Shown here piece by piece: positions 19,307-27,648 of a stretch of DNA of 64,000 nt (positions are counted from its first letter, which is position 1; each line of letters starts with the position of its first letter). Under the pieces are notes generated by a model. That model was given only the letters and a program-made list of their open reading frames with translations, did not search any database and was not told where the DNA came from. Source of the stretch: Prochlorococcus sp. AG-347-K16. Lineage in GTDB: Bacteria; Cyanobacteriota; Cyanobacteriia; PCC-6307; Cyanobiaceae. The position numbers and the translations under genes were made by a program. The stretch is taken from the NCBI GenBank assembly GCA_003281405.1, contig QCCD01000004.1, positions 1-64,000 of the forward strand, written 5' to 3'.

Positions 19307-20149
19307 TTATTTAGAGATGTATGCGACTCTTTTTCGTTCTAGTAATAACGGAACTGCAACACAAGCCACATTCAATGATTCTACAATCTCGCTATGCGGA
19401 ATTGTAATTGTTTCATTAAAAGCTTCTTGAATTTTTTTATGAATACCTTGGCCTTCATTACCCAATATTAATGCTGTACGTCTAGACCAATCAACTTCCC
19501 AGTAAGGTTTTGAAGGTTTTTTTGAACTCTCATTATGGCTACTAGTAGAAAAAATCTTAAATCCTACATTTGATAATTCAGACAAAGACTTAAGTAAAGA
19601 ATTTAATATTTCTTCTTCAATGCCATCAAATCTTAAAAATGGCAGATGAAAAACTGCACCTGAGGATGCTCTTAATACCTTTTGGCCTAATGGGTACGCA
19701 CCTCCAGCTAAAAAAATTGCATTAACACCCGCAGCTAAAGCGGTTCTAAATAGATTACCCATATTCCCAGGATCTTGAATTCTGTCGAGAACAAGAACAA
19801 AATCATCTTTTCTATTAAATTGATAATTAAGTATTTCTGAAATCTTTACTAAAGCTGCTATCCCATCTGGATTAATTGTTGAAATCGCAGATGCCAAGAC
19901 TTCCTCTGAGACAATATTTATTAATGACTCATCAAATTTTTTGCTTAGATTTTGATTCTTTCTTAGCCATTTTTCGGTAACTAAAATCTTAGAGGGATTT
20001 TTTCCAGACTTCAGCAATTCTTCAATGAGATGTGTACCTTCTATGCAAAAAAAGTCTTTATCTTTTGGAGATGATCCTCTTTTAAATGATCTAAATCTTT
20101 TAACTAGATTATTGTTTTTACTAGTTATTTTTAAAAAAGTATTTTCTAT
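19307..20149 (-). CDS. SpoU/TrmH family rRNA or tRNA 2'-O-methyltransferase (start unresolved)
   Basis: SAM-dependent ribose methyltransferase with the trefoil-knot SPOUT fold: DRIQDPGNMGNLFRTALAAG, the ILGNEGQGI loop and the SLNVACVAVPLLLERKR end are all present. The substrate-binding N-terminal segment (ITSKNNNLVKRF, then FFCIEGTHLIEELL) is encoded upstream of the first standard start codon (TTG 20017), so that start would truncate the conserved region. The frame is open back to 20182 but contains no ATG, GTG or TTG before that point. I place the start at ATA 20149 (MENTFLKITSKNN if it initiates with Met) as the most natural position. See the finding on frame repair. Confidence 0.75.
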   Translation of the reverse strand: MENTFLKITSKNNNLVKRFRSFKRGSSPKDKDFFCIEGTHLIEELLKSGKNPSKILVTEKWLRKNQNLSKKFDESLINIVSEEVLASAISTINPDGIAALVKISEILNYQFNRKDDFVLVLDRIQDPGNMGNLFRTALAAGVNAIFLAGGAYPLGQKVLRASSGAVFHLPFLRFDGIEEEILNSLLKSLSELSNVGFKIFSTSSHNESSKKPSKPYWEVDWSRRTALILGNEGQGIHKKIQEAFNETITIPHSEIVESLNVACVAVPLLLERKRVAYISK

Positions 20150-20339
20150 GAGTTTTTTGAAAAATTTGTTATCAACTACATTTTAATTACATAAATATTT
20201 TGATCAATTATTTATTAAATTTTAATTTCCCAAGAAATCAAAAAAATACATTTTCACTTTTAATTAATATTCATGACGTTACATAGGGTGGACTTAATAT
20301 TATTAGTTTGTCATGATGAATCTAATAAATTAAGTCTTA

Positions 20340-21710
20340 ATGATTTGCGGAAGCGAAACGAAGTCATATCTTAAATCGCAAAATTTAAAGATTCTTGGCC
20401 AAGGCAAGTTAAATGGAATAGTTGAAATAAGTGGTGCGAAGAATTCCGCTTTAGTTTTATTAGCCTCATCATTGCTAACAAATGAAAAAATAATTCTTGA
20501 AAATGTACCTTCTCTCACTGATATTGAAAAGATGGGGAATATCTTAAAGAATTTAGGAGTGAATTTAGTTCGTAAAAACAACCAACTAGAAATAGATCCA
20601 ACAACTATTTCGATTAAAGAACTTCCATATGAACTTGTTAAAGGATTAAGAGCTAGTTTCTTTTGTATAGGTGCACTATTAACTAAATTTGGAGAAGCTC
20701 AAGTACCGTTGCCAGGTGGATGCAATATTGGTTCAAGGCCAATAGACGAGCACATTAATGGATTAATCGCACTAGGAGCAGACATTATTATTGAAGAGGG
20801 AATTGTAAAGGCAAAAACAAGGGGGGACAAAAATAGACTTCATGGCACTCATATTAAATTAAATTGTCCAAGTGTAGGTGCGACTGAAACTTTAATAATG
20901 GCAGCATCTTTAGCCAAAGGAAGAACTACTATTGAAAATGCTGCTAGAGAGCCTGAAGTTCAAGATTTATGCCAAATGCTTAATAAAATGGGGGCAAAAA
21001 TTTATGACTCCGGTAAAGAAACAATTATTATTGATGGTGTTAATAAGCTTGGCGGATGTACCCATAAAGTAATTCCAGACCGAATAGAAGCTGGAACTTT
21101 TCTAATAGCTGCTGCTGCAACATCCTCTTCAATAACGATTTCTCCAGTAATCCCTCATCATCTTGAGGCTGTCACTAATAAGCTTCAAGAGAGTGGGAGT
21201 AAAATTACGATTAAAGGTAATTCGATTTCTATCAAGAGTAAAGAGATTAAAGGAGTAGATATTGAAACAGCTCCTTTCCCAGGCTTTCCTACTGATTTGC
21301 AGGCACCATTTACAACTCTAATGACAATCGCAAATGGTGAATCAAAGATAATTGAAACAATTTTCGAAAACAGAATGAATCATATTTATTTACTTAATGA
21401 AATGGGCGCCAGTATAAAACTAAACAAAAACGTAGCTCACATCAAAGGTGTTAAAACAATTAATGGGATGAATCTAGTTGGCTCAGATTTAAGGTCATCA
21501 GCTGCATTAATAATTGCAGGAATCATCGCAAAAGGTAGTAGTAATTTCTATGGATTAGAACATCTAGATAGAGGTTATGAAAATTTTGAATTAAAACTAA
21601 AAAATTGTGGTGTAAAAATAATTAGAGAGATAAGTAAAAATACTTTTGAGGAGAATAGATTTAAAATTGAACCAAAATCTGAGAATCTTTCAAAATTCGA
21701 AGCAGCTTAA
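20340..21710 (+). CDS. murA: UDP-N-acetylglucosamine 1-carboxyvinyltransferase
   Basis: First committed step of peptidoglycan synthesis: transfers enolpyruvate from PEP to UDP-GlcNAc. The catalytic Cys is at residue 128 in PGGCNIGSRPIDEH, within the lid loop that fosfomycin alkylates, so the protein has the fosfomycin-sensitive Cys form. Length 456, including about 15 extra N-terminal residues before the core ILGQGKLNGIVEISGAKNS. The start ATG is at 20340; an alternative start inside the extension cannot be excluded. Divergent from the SpoU gene. Confidence 0.96.
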   Translation: MICGSETKSYLKSQNLKILGQGKLNGIVEISGAKNSALVLLASSLLTNEKIILENVPSLTDIEKMGNILKNLGVNLVRKNNQLEIDPTTISIKELPYELVKGLRASFFCIGALLTKFGEAQVPLPGGCNIGSRPIDEHINGLIALGADIIIEEGIVKAKTRGDKNRLHGTHIKLNCPSVGATETLIMAASLAKGRTTIENAAREPEVQDLCQMLNKMGAKIYDSGKETIIIDGVNKLGGCTHKVIPDRIEAGTFLIAAAATSSSITISPVIPHHLEAVTNKLQESGSKITIKGNSISIKSKEIKGVDIETAPFPGFPTDLQAPFTTLMTIANGESKIIETIFENRMNHIYLLNEMGASIKLNKNVAHIKGVKTINGMNLVGSDLRSSAALIIAGIIAKGSSNFYGLEHLDRGYENFELKLKNCGVKIIREISKNTFEENRFKIEPKSENLSKFEAA

Positions 21711-21748
21711 TCTTTTCCAAATATATTTTTAAAACTAAGAAAGTTTAT

Positions 21749-21859
21749 TCAAACGTAAGCAATATTAATTAATGAAATACAACCCAAAAATAATATAAAC
21801 AAAACTAGAAAGCGATTAGACCAAATTTTATTTAAACCATTAATTTTGAATTCGTTCAT
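21749..21859 (-). CDS. tiny membrane peptide, translationally coupled
   Basis: A 36-codon frame with ATG at 21859, overlapping the stop of the preceding small gene as ATGA. The product is a short polar N-terminus (MNEFKINGLNKIWSNR) followed by one hydrophobic segment (FLVLFILFLGCISLINIAYV), a single-span membrane peptide. No family recognised. Support comes from the stop-start overlap and the membrane-like composition; it is too short for composition to be decisive. Confidence 0.4.
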   Translation of the reverse strand: MNEFKINGLNKIWSNRFLVLFILFLGCISLINIAYV

Positions 21860-22002
21860 GCCCAAGTACCACTATTTGATCCGAATGTTGTAAGTATAGT
21901 TATTGCAATAAAAAGATAAGGGACAAATTTAAAAGATAATTTTTTAGCTTGAGTTTTAGACATTTGTTTTTTTATCAAATATAACACAATATTACTAATC
22001 AT
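21856..22002 (-). CDS. small single-span membrane protein, unknown
   Basis: A 48-codon frame starting at ATG 22002, chosen over the ATG at 22044 because AAGGAG lies at 22011-22016, eight bases upstream. The product has a hydrophobic N-terminal stretch (MISNIVLYLI), a basic middle (KKQMSKTQAKK) and a hydrophobic segment (FVPYLFIAITILTTF) ending in SNSGTWA. I do not recognise the family. An internal ATG (MSKTQ) is possible. It is followed by the 36-codon peptide with an ATGA overlap. Length and topology resemble accessory subunits of thylakoid complexes, but no identity can be claimed. Confidence 0.6.
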   Translation of the reverse strand: MISNIVLYLIKKQMSKTQAKKLSFKFVPYLFIAITILTTFGSNSGTWA

Positions 22003-22010
22003 GAAGCTAT

Positions 22011-22016
22011 CTCCTT
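22011..22016 (-). promoter_or_regulatory. strong Shine-Dalgarno site
   Basis: AAGGAG on the minus strand, eight bases before ATG 22002. Few genes in this window have so clear a site, and it decides the start of the 48-codon membrane protein. Confidence 0.7.
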
Positions 22017-22210
22017 TCAAAAAAAGACTTTTAAGCGCATTCAATCACATAAATGTATCAGAAATGTTTAAATTTTCTTTTTTCCTCTCATTTCTTGTCA
22101 GCAAATGCAGTAAATAATTCTATGTTTTTATCGAAAAGATTAACTATTAACAAACGTTATCTTGATAACTTTTCCTTGACCAAAACAATAGTCAATAAGT
22201 TAATTTTTGT

Positions 22211-22216
22211 TATAAT
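22211..22216 (+). promoter_or_regulatory. -10 element for tRNA-Leu
   Basis: A consensus TATAAT stands 28 bases before the tRNA 5' end. No -35 hexamer with normal spacing is obvious (a TTGACC at 22176 is too far upstream), which is common in Prochlorococcus promoters. Confidence 0.5.
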
Positions 22217-22244
22217 AAAAAAGTTCGTTTTTTTCAAAAGCCAT

Positions 22245-22326
22245 GGGAGCGTGGTGGAATTGGTAGACGCACCGCACTCAAAATGCGGCACCTTCGGGTA
22301 TGTCGGTTCAAGTCCGACCGCTCCCA
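22245..22326 (+). tRNA. trnL-CAA: tRNA-Leu (anticodon CAA)
   Basis: An 82-nt class II tRNA. Acceptor GGGAGCG pairs with CGCTCCC before discriminator A. The anticodon stem CCGCA/TGCGG encloses loop CTCAAAA, giving anticodon CAA that reads UUG. A variable arm with a CCTTCGGG hairpin and the T loop GGTTCAAGTCC follow. CCA is not encoded. The argD start codon lies five bases downstream. Confidence 0.97.
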
Positions 22327-22331
22327 CTTTG

Positions 22332-23507
22332 ATGAATACCTATACTCGATTCGATATATCTTTCAAAAAAGGAAAAGGTTGTTGGTTATGGGACAAAACA
22401 GGTAAAAAGTATCTTGATGCAGTAGCTGGCATAGCAACTTGTAGTCTTGGTCATAGCGACAGAGTTTTAAGAAGAAGGTTATCAACTCAACTAAAAAAGA
22501 TTCAGCACATTTCCAATCTTTACAACATTGAAGAACAAGAACAATTAAGCAGAACTTTAACGAATATGAGTTGTGCTAAAAGCGTCTTCTTCTGCAATAG
22601 TGGTGCGGAAGCAAATGAATCAGCAATTAAATTAATTAAAAAATATGGTAATAAAACAAATAAAGGTAAAGAATCAATTATTCTCGCAGCAGAATCCAGC
22701 TTTCATGGAAGGACTCTTGCAGCCTTGAGTGCCACTGGGCAGCCCAAATATCAAAAAGGTTTCGAACCAATGATTCAAGGGTTCAAATTTTTTAAATTTA
22801 ATAATTTTGATTCGGTAAAAAAATTATTTGAAGAGTGTGAAAATAATGATCAAAAAATTTCCGGCGTTTTAGTTGAACCAATACAAGGAGAAGGCGGCGT
22901 AATTCCTGGAAGTAAAATATTTTTTAAAAGCCTGAGAGAAATATGTGATAAATATAATTCTCTTCTCATTTTAGATGAGGTTCAAAGTGGAGTAGGTCGA
23001 ACTGGAAAAATGTGGGGTTATGAGAATTTAGGAATTGAACCTGATGGATTCACCCTTGCAAAAGGATTAGGAGGAGGTCATGCAATTGGAGCATTATTAG
23101 TAAAAGAAAAAGCCAACATTTTTTCTCCAGGAGATCATGCAAGCACTTTTGGGGGGAACCCATTCGCCTGTAAAGCTGCCCTAACTGTATTAGAAGAAAT
23201 CAATAGAAGAAATATTATCAATAATGTTTATCTAAGAGGGGAACAATTAAGTGCTGGGTTTGAAGAATTGTCAAAAAAATTTCCAAATATTATTAGCGGG
23301 GAAAGAGGTTTAGGTTTAATACAAGGTCTTGTGATAAATGATGATTATGCTGATGCAAAAAAAATTACATTAAAAGCTTTTGATAAAGGATTACTTGTAG
23401 TTCCTGCAGGAGGAAATGTTGTAAGGATTGTCCCACCATTAGTTATATCTCGAAGAGAAATTAATATTCTTTTGAATAAGCTAAATTCAATTTTTGAAGA
23501 GTTATAG
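22332..23507 (+). CDS. argD: acetylornithine aminotransferase
   Basis: PLP enzyme of arginine synthesis converting N-acetylglutamate semialdehyde to N2-acetylornithine. Class III aminotransferase features: the CNSGAEANESAIK stretch, LILDEVQSGVGRTG and the PLP lysine in FTLAKGLGGGHAIGA. The frame is open upstream through the tRNA gene to 22053, but the ATG at 22332 is the only start that leaves the tRNA intact, and it gives a normal 391-residue protein. The tRNA-to-start gap is five bases, so the leader is either produced by tRNA processing or almost absent. Confidence 0.95.
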   Translation: MNTYTRFDISFKKGKGCWLWDKTGKKYLDAVAGIATCSLGHSDRVLRRRLSTQLKKIQHISNLYNIEEQEQLSRTLTNMSCAKSVFFCNSGAEANESAIKLIKKYGNKTNKGKESIILAAESSFHGRTLAALSATGQPKYQKGFEPMIQGFKFFKFNNFDSVKKLFEECENNDQKISGVLVEPIQGEGGVIPGSKIFFKSLREICDKYNSLLILDEVQSGVGRTGKMWGYENLGIEPDGFTLAKGLGGGHAIGALLVKEKANIFSPGDHASTFGGNPFACKAALTVLEEINRRNIINNVYLRGEQLSAGFEELSKKFPNIISGERGLGLIQGLVINDDYADAKKITLKAFDKGLLVVPAGGNVVRIVPPLVISRREINILLNKLNSIFEEL

Positions 23508-23518
23508 CAATTTAAATT

Positions 23519-24748
23519 TTGAAAAATGCAAATTTAAAATTTTTTGAATTATCACCCAAAAATGAAAGGGATAATATCAAGTTAGGTTTATCAAGAATCA
23601 AAAAAGCACTTAAAGAACTTGGTAATCCTTGCGAGAATATCCCTGCGATACAAATTATTGGGACCAATGGGAAAGGATCAATCGCGGCATATTTAGAAAA
23701 TATACTTTTTGAAGCTAAAAGGAATTTTGGCGTAACGACATCTCCCCACCTTTTGGACGTATGCGAGAGGATTAGAGTTAATAAAAAAAATATTAACAAG
23801 ACTGATTTTGAAAAAATCTACAGATTAATAGAAGAGAAATTTTCAACATTTGAATTGACTCCTTTTGAAAAAATCATTTGCTGCGCACTAAATTTCTTCG
23901 ACAACAAAAAAGTTGAATTGCTCATTCTTGAAGCTGGATTAGGGGGACGATTAGACGCTACAACAGCCCATAAATCTAGACCAATAATTGCTATTGGGAA
24001 TATTGGCTTAGACCATAAAGAATATCTTGGAGATACTATTGAAAAAATTGCCCAAGAAAAATTAGCAGTTATTGAAAAAAACTCAATTGTCATCTCATGC
24101 AAACAAAATAGTCAAGTTGAAAATTTAATAACCAAAAAAGTTAAAGAGGTTGGAGCAGAAATTTTCTGGAAAGATTCAATTTCAAACAGCTATGAGCTTG
24201 GATTAAAAGGAATTTTTCAAAAGCAAAATGCTTCAGTAGCTTTAGGAGCAATTGAAGCGTTGAATAATTTGGGATTTAATATAAAAGGAACACACATATC
24301 TGAAGGTCTTAAAAAGACATCTTGGCAGGGAAGGCTAGAAATAATAAATTTTTTAAACAAAGAAATTCTTGTTGATTGTGCGCATAATCATCCTGCTGCA
24401 AAAGCACTCTCTAATGAGCGAAGTAATTGGGAGAATGAAGATAAAGGAATTTATTGGATTTTAGGTGTCCAAAGACAAAAAGATTTTTACGCAATATTAA
24501 AAACGCTTCTAAAGAAAAATGATCACTTATTACTTGTGCCAGTGCCTAACCAACCTAGTTGGCAATTAAAAGATCTTTCTCAGATTAAAGAAATTGACCT
24601 TCAAAAAACAATTGAATTTAAAACATTTGAACTTGCCATTGATTATTTATTTTCCCTAGAAAAATGGCCAACTAATCGTCCAGTCCTAACGGGTTCTATT
24701 TTTTTAGTTGCTGAATTTATTAAATTTGCAAATAAACAGAAATGTTAA
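23519..24748 (+). CDS. folC: folylpolyglutamate synthase / dihydrofolate synthase
   Basis: Adds glutamate to dihydropteroate and to folates, using ATP. Mur-ligase-like fold with the P-loop GTNGKGS at residues 48-54, TTSPHLLDVCERIRVN, LLILEAGLGGRLDATTA and the GNIGLDHKEYLG strand. Length 409. The start is TTG at 23519, 11 bases after argD; the only nearby ATG is out of frame. The stop shares TTAA with the convergent oxidase gene. Confidence 0.94.
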   Translation: MKNANLKFFELSPKNERDNIKLGLSRIKKALKELGNPCENIPAIQIIGTNGKGSIAAYLENILFEAKRNFGVTTSPHLLDVCERIRVNKKNINKTDFEKIYRLIEEKFSTFELTPFEKIICCALNFFDNKKVELLILEAGLGGRLDATTAHKSRPIIAIGNIGLDHKEYLGDTIEKIAQEKLAVIEKNSIVISCKQNSQVENLITKKVKEVGAEIFWKDSISNSYELGLKGIFQKQNASVALGAIEALNNLGFNIKGTHISEGLKKTSWQGRLEIINFLNKEILVDCAHNHPAAKALSNERSNWENEDKGIYWILGVQRQKDFYAILKTLLKKNDHLLLVPVPNQPSWQLKDLSQIKEIDLQKTIEFKTFELAIDYLFSLEKWPTNRPVLTGSIFLVAEFIKFANKQKC

Positions 24749-26100
24749 ATATTAAATTGTTCCTTTACTTCCCAACCTTCCAATTTTCCAGGATTTAATA
24801 GCCCTTTAGGATCAAATTTTAATTTCGCTTTTACTTGATCTGCGTCAACCACTCCTAGGCCTCCGCCTTCGACAGTTAAAACATGGGGATTAAAAATAAA
24901 CGCCCCAAGTTTCTTACAATCTTCCATTATTTCATTTAATTCATCTGTCCCATTCCACCTTAATACAGGTAAAGCCGCTAATCGCGGTGATCCTTGTTGA
25001 GAAACTGCCTCTAAATGCCAAAGAACTTTTCTACCCCATTTTTTTTTCAGAAAATTAATTAATTCTAGTTCATTATTAAGTGGCAAAAGCATCTGTAAAT
25101 AAGTCCAATTTTTATCCTTAGACCTCATATGAAGAGTTGTATGATTCCATACGACTTCAGAAATTCCATTAACGAGTTTTTCTTCTTCCCCAAGGAGGGT
25201 AAATTCAACTTTGAATTTTTTACAAATCAACTCGATCGTTTTTGTTCCTCCAAAAGTAGATTGAATTAATATCTTGTGACTTCTAGCATTACTTTTAAGC
25301 CATTTTGGCATTTGATCTACAATTTCATCTTCAAGAATTGCTCCTAGTTTCAGATCAATTGCTGCGCTGGTGAGAGTTTTTAATATTTCTATTGTTTTTT
25401 CAAATTCAATACAGTCGATAACTATTGAATACCACTTACGTTTGATATCAGTTGCAAGTAGTAAAGAAGTAATTATTCCATTAGTCCCATAAGCATGATT
25501 TAGAGGTTCGGATTCTTCAGCATCAAATTTTAATAATTCAGGTTTTTCATTAATCGTTACTGCCTCTAAACCAATAAGATTTCCTGGATCTCTTAAAAAT
25601 CCCCACCTAATTGAACCAATACCTCCTGACCCACCTGCAATAAAACCTCCAATTGTTGCAGTTTTCCAAGTACTAGGAAGCAACCTCAATTCCCTCCCAT
25701 ATTTCTCTAATTGTTTATTCAAATCTCCCATCACAGAGCCAGACTGTACTTTTACAAAACCTGTATCTGGATCAAATTCTTCTAACTTATTAAATAGACT
25801 CATCTGCATTACAACTCCTTTAAATAATGGGACAGCTTGTCCATAATTACCTGTACCTGAACCCCTCAAAGTAAGTGGGATAGAAAATTCCCAACAAATT
25901 TCTGCTACTTCCTTTACTGCTTTGTGATCACTAGGTCTTACTACCAAATCAGCAATACATGCGTCTAATTTTTCAGTAAGGATTGGAGAGTAGTTATAAA
26001 AATCTTTTGATAGCCTTTTTATGTCAGATTGGCTTTCAATTATCTCTAAGTTTTTAACTCCCCTAAATTTGTTTATAAATTTAAGAGTATTTGATGTCAT
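24745..26100 (-). CDS. FAD-binding oxidase, GlcD-like
   Basis: Flavoprotein of the FAD_binding_4 (PCMH) family, related to glycolate oxidase subunit D and D-lactate dehydrogenase. The FAD-binding segment covers about 45-220 (VVRPSDHKAVKEVAEIC, LTLRGSGTGNYGQ, then TIGGFIAGGSGGIGSIRWG). The C-terminal half is the oxidase cap, with a closing FDPKGLLNPGKLEGW typical of the family. Length 451. It follows the amidohydrolase gene by 38 nt on the same strand. The substrate cannot be fixed: a 2-hydroxy acid is likely. No partner GlcE or GlcF gene is adjacent. Confidence 0.85.
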   Translation of the reverse strand: MTSNTLKFINKFRGVKNLEIIESQSDIKRLSKDFYNYSPILTEKLDACIADLVVRPSDHKAVKEVAEICWEFSIPLTLRGSGTGNYGQAVPLFKGVVMQMSLFNKLEEFDPDTGFVKVQSGSVMGDLNKQLEKYGRELRLLPSTWKTATIGGFIAGGSGGIGSIRWGFLRDPGNLIGLEAVTINEKPELLKFDAEESEPLNHAYGTNGIITSLLLATDIKRKWYSIVIDCIEFEKTIEILKTLTSAAIDLKLGAILEDEIVDQMPKWLKSNARSHKILIQSTFGGTKTIELICKKFKVEFTLLGEEEKLVNGISEVVWNHTTLHMRSKDKNWTYLQMLLPLNNELELINFLKKKWGRKVLWHLEAVSQQGSPRLAALPVLRWNGTDELNEIMEDCKKLGAFIFNPHVLTVEGGGLGVVDADQVKAKLKFDPKGLLNPGKLEGWEVKEQFNI

Positions 26101-26138
26101 TAATTAAATTCTCATTGTTTTGTATATAAATTAGCCGA

Positions 26139-27374
26139 TTAGCAATATAAATCACCTTTTATAAAAACTTTTCTCTTTAATGAACTCGAAAAAACATCTG
26201 CCCATCTTTGTGCATCTAAAATCACAAAATCAGCAGGGCAGCCCTTTTTAATTAAACCATCCCATTTTAAGTTTAATAATCTGCTTGGAGCTAAAAAAAT
26301 AGAAGATAGAGTCATTCTCTCCCAGGGATTTAGTTGAAGCATAGGGATAGAGCAAGACAACATATAAAAAGGATCAAAATTACCAAATGGGTACCAGGGA
26401 TCTTGAACGTTATCACTACCTAGAGATACATCCACGTGTAATTTTTGTAATTGCTTTATTGGAGCAACTGGTCTTTTTAATGAGGTAGTTTTATTACTTC
26501 GATTAAGCAGCCAAAAATTTGTTAGAGGTAAAGCAATAACTTTAATATTTTTCTCAGCCATTCTTTCTCCTAAATTTAAAATCTCACCATGACTTAGAGA
26601 AATAAGACTACTCATATGACTACAAGTAATTGGAATACTTTTAATGTTTAAATTTTCGATTGTCTCTAACAAAACTTTTATTCCCGCTCCAGGCTCAATA
26701 ACTGATTCATCTATATGAAAATCAATTTCTAATTTATATTTACTAGCTAGAAGAAGCATCTTTGAGAGAAATTTGCTTGTATCTTTTTTATTGAAAGGAG
26801 GAACAATTACACCCCCTAAAATACCTCCATTAGAGGATAATATTTTTGCCAAATCTTCTCCATTGGTTGTATCCCAGAATTCCAATGGAGCTAGAGCAAC
26901 GAATTGTAAAGTCAACTCAGATGAAAATTTTTTTTGTAATTTAAAAAGTTCAATCCAAATATCAATAGATTGACTTTTGTAAGTATCAATATGACTTCTA
27001 ATAGCTCGGTATCCATTTTGTATGGCGAGTTTTAATGATTTCTCAACTCTTTCAAGAACCTTATCTGTAGTTCTAGTTTTATGTTCTTCAAGATTTACTG
27101 ATAATGCTCCTCCATAGTTTGATTCCAGATTAGGAAAGTCTGCCCATGTAAAAGATTTGTCAAAATGCGAATGCGTTTCAACAAATCTTGGGAATAAAAT
27201 ATTTTTTGGTTTTGTAATTTTATTTTTTAAAGGCTTTAACTCAGAAACAAATCCATCCTCCCAACTAATGGAAACTGAACATAAATCCTCTACATCGATA
27301 ATGAGGTTATTTATATCTTCTATTAAACAAAGGCTTCTGGGAATAAGAACCTCAGCTGTGCCGGAATTACTCAA
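26139..27374 (-). CDS. amidohydrolase, cytosine-deaminase-like
   Basis: Metal-dependent hydrolase of the amidohydrolase superfamily. Metal ligands are visible in VETHSHFDKSF, the strand FHIDESV, ITCSHMSS and LGSDNVQDPWYPFGNFDPFY, which is the pattern of E. coli cytosine deaminase CodA. Length 411. The start is TTG at 27374. Real substrates of this subgroup include cytosine, isoguanine and creatinine-like compounds, so the exact reaction is uncertain. Upstream of and co-oriented with the FAD oxidase, with which it may form a unit. Confidence 0.8.
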   Translation of the reverse strand: MSNSGTAEVLIPRSLCLIEDINNLIIDVEDLCSVSISWEDGFVSELKPLKNKITKPKNILFPRFVETHSHFDKSFTWADFPNLESNYGGALSVNLEEHKTRTTDKVLERVEKSLKLAIQNGYRAIRSHIDTYKSQSIDIWIELFKLQKKFSSELTLQFVALAPLEFWDTTNGEDLAKILSSNGGILGGVIVPPFNKKDTSKFLSKMLLLASKYKLEIDFHIDESVIEPGAGIKVLLETIENLNIKSIPITCSHMSSLISLSHGEILNLGERMAEKNIKVIALPLTNFWLLNRSNKTTSLKRPVAPIKQLQKLHVDVSLGSDNVQDPWYPFGNFDPFYMLSCSIPMLQLNPWERMTLSSIFLAPSRLLNLKWDGLIKKGCPADFVILDAQRWADVFSSSLKRKVFIKGDLYC

Positions 27375-27503
27375 ATTTTTAAATTTTCTTTTATTTTAAA
27401 TCATAAGAAAACTTTACTGAATTAGAAAATAATTCAAATTTATCTAAAAGATAAAAATAACTATGAAAAATTACCCTTGAGTTGTTAAATTTATAAATGT
27501 GAG

Positions 27504-27576
27504 GCGGGCGTCGCCAAGTGGTTAAGGCAGCGGCTTGTGGCGCCGCTATTCGGGGGTTCGAATCCCCTCGCTCGCC
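27504..27576 (+). tRNA. trnH-GTG: tRNA-His (anticodon GTG)
   Basis: The acceptor stem GCGGGCG pairs with CGCTCGC (one G-U), discriminator C. The anticodon stem GCGGC/GCCGC has loop TTGTGGC, giving GTG. A G at 27503 can serve as the encoded G-1 that pairs with C73, as HisRS requires. CCA is not encoded. It stands alone in the gap before miaB. Confidence 0.97.
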
Positions 27577-27648
27577 CTCAAAAATATTGCAGCAAAATTA
27601 TTTAACTTGTAATTTTGAATTAAAGAATCATAAAAAATTCCTAGCAAA

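Noticed and set aside
20273-20374. 33-codon ATG frame overlapping the murA start
   Set aside because: Product is unremarkable, no ribosome-binding site, and it overlaps conserved murA codons.
22053-22331. Open frame extending argD upstream by 93 codons
   Set aside because: It would run through the whole tRNA-Leu gene and adds no conserved residues; ATG 22332 gives a normal ArgD.
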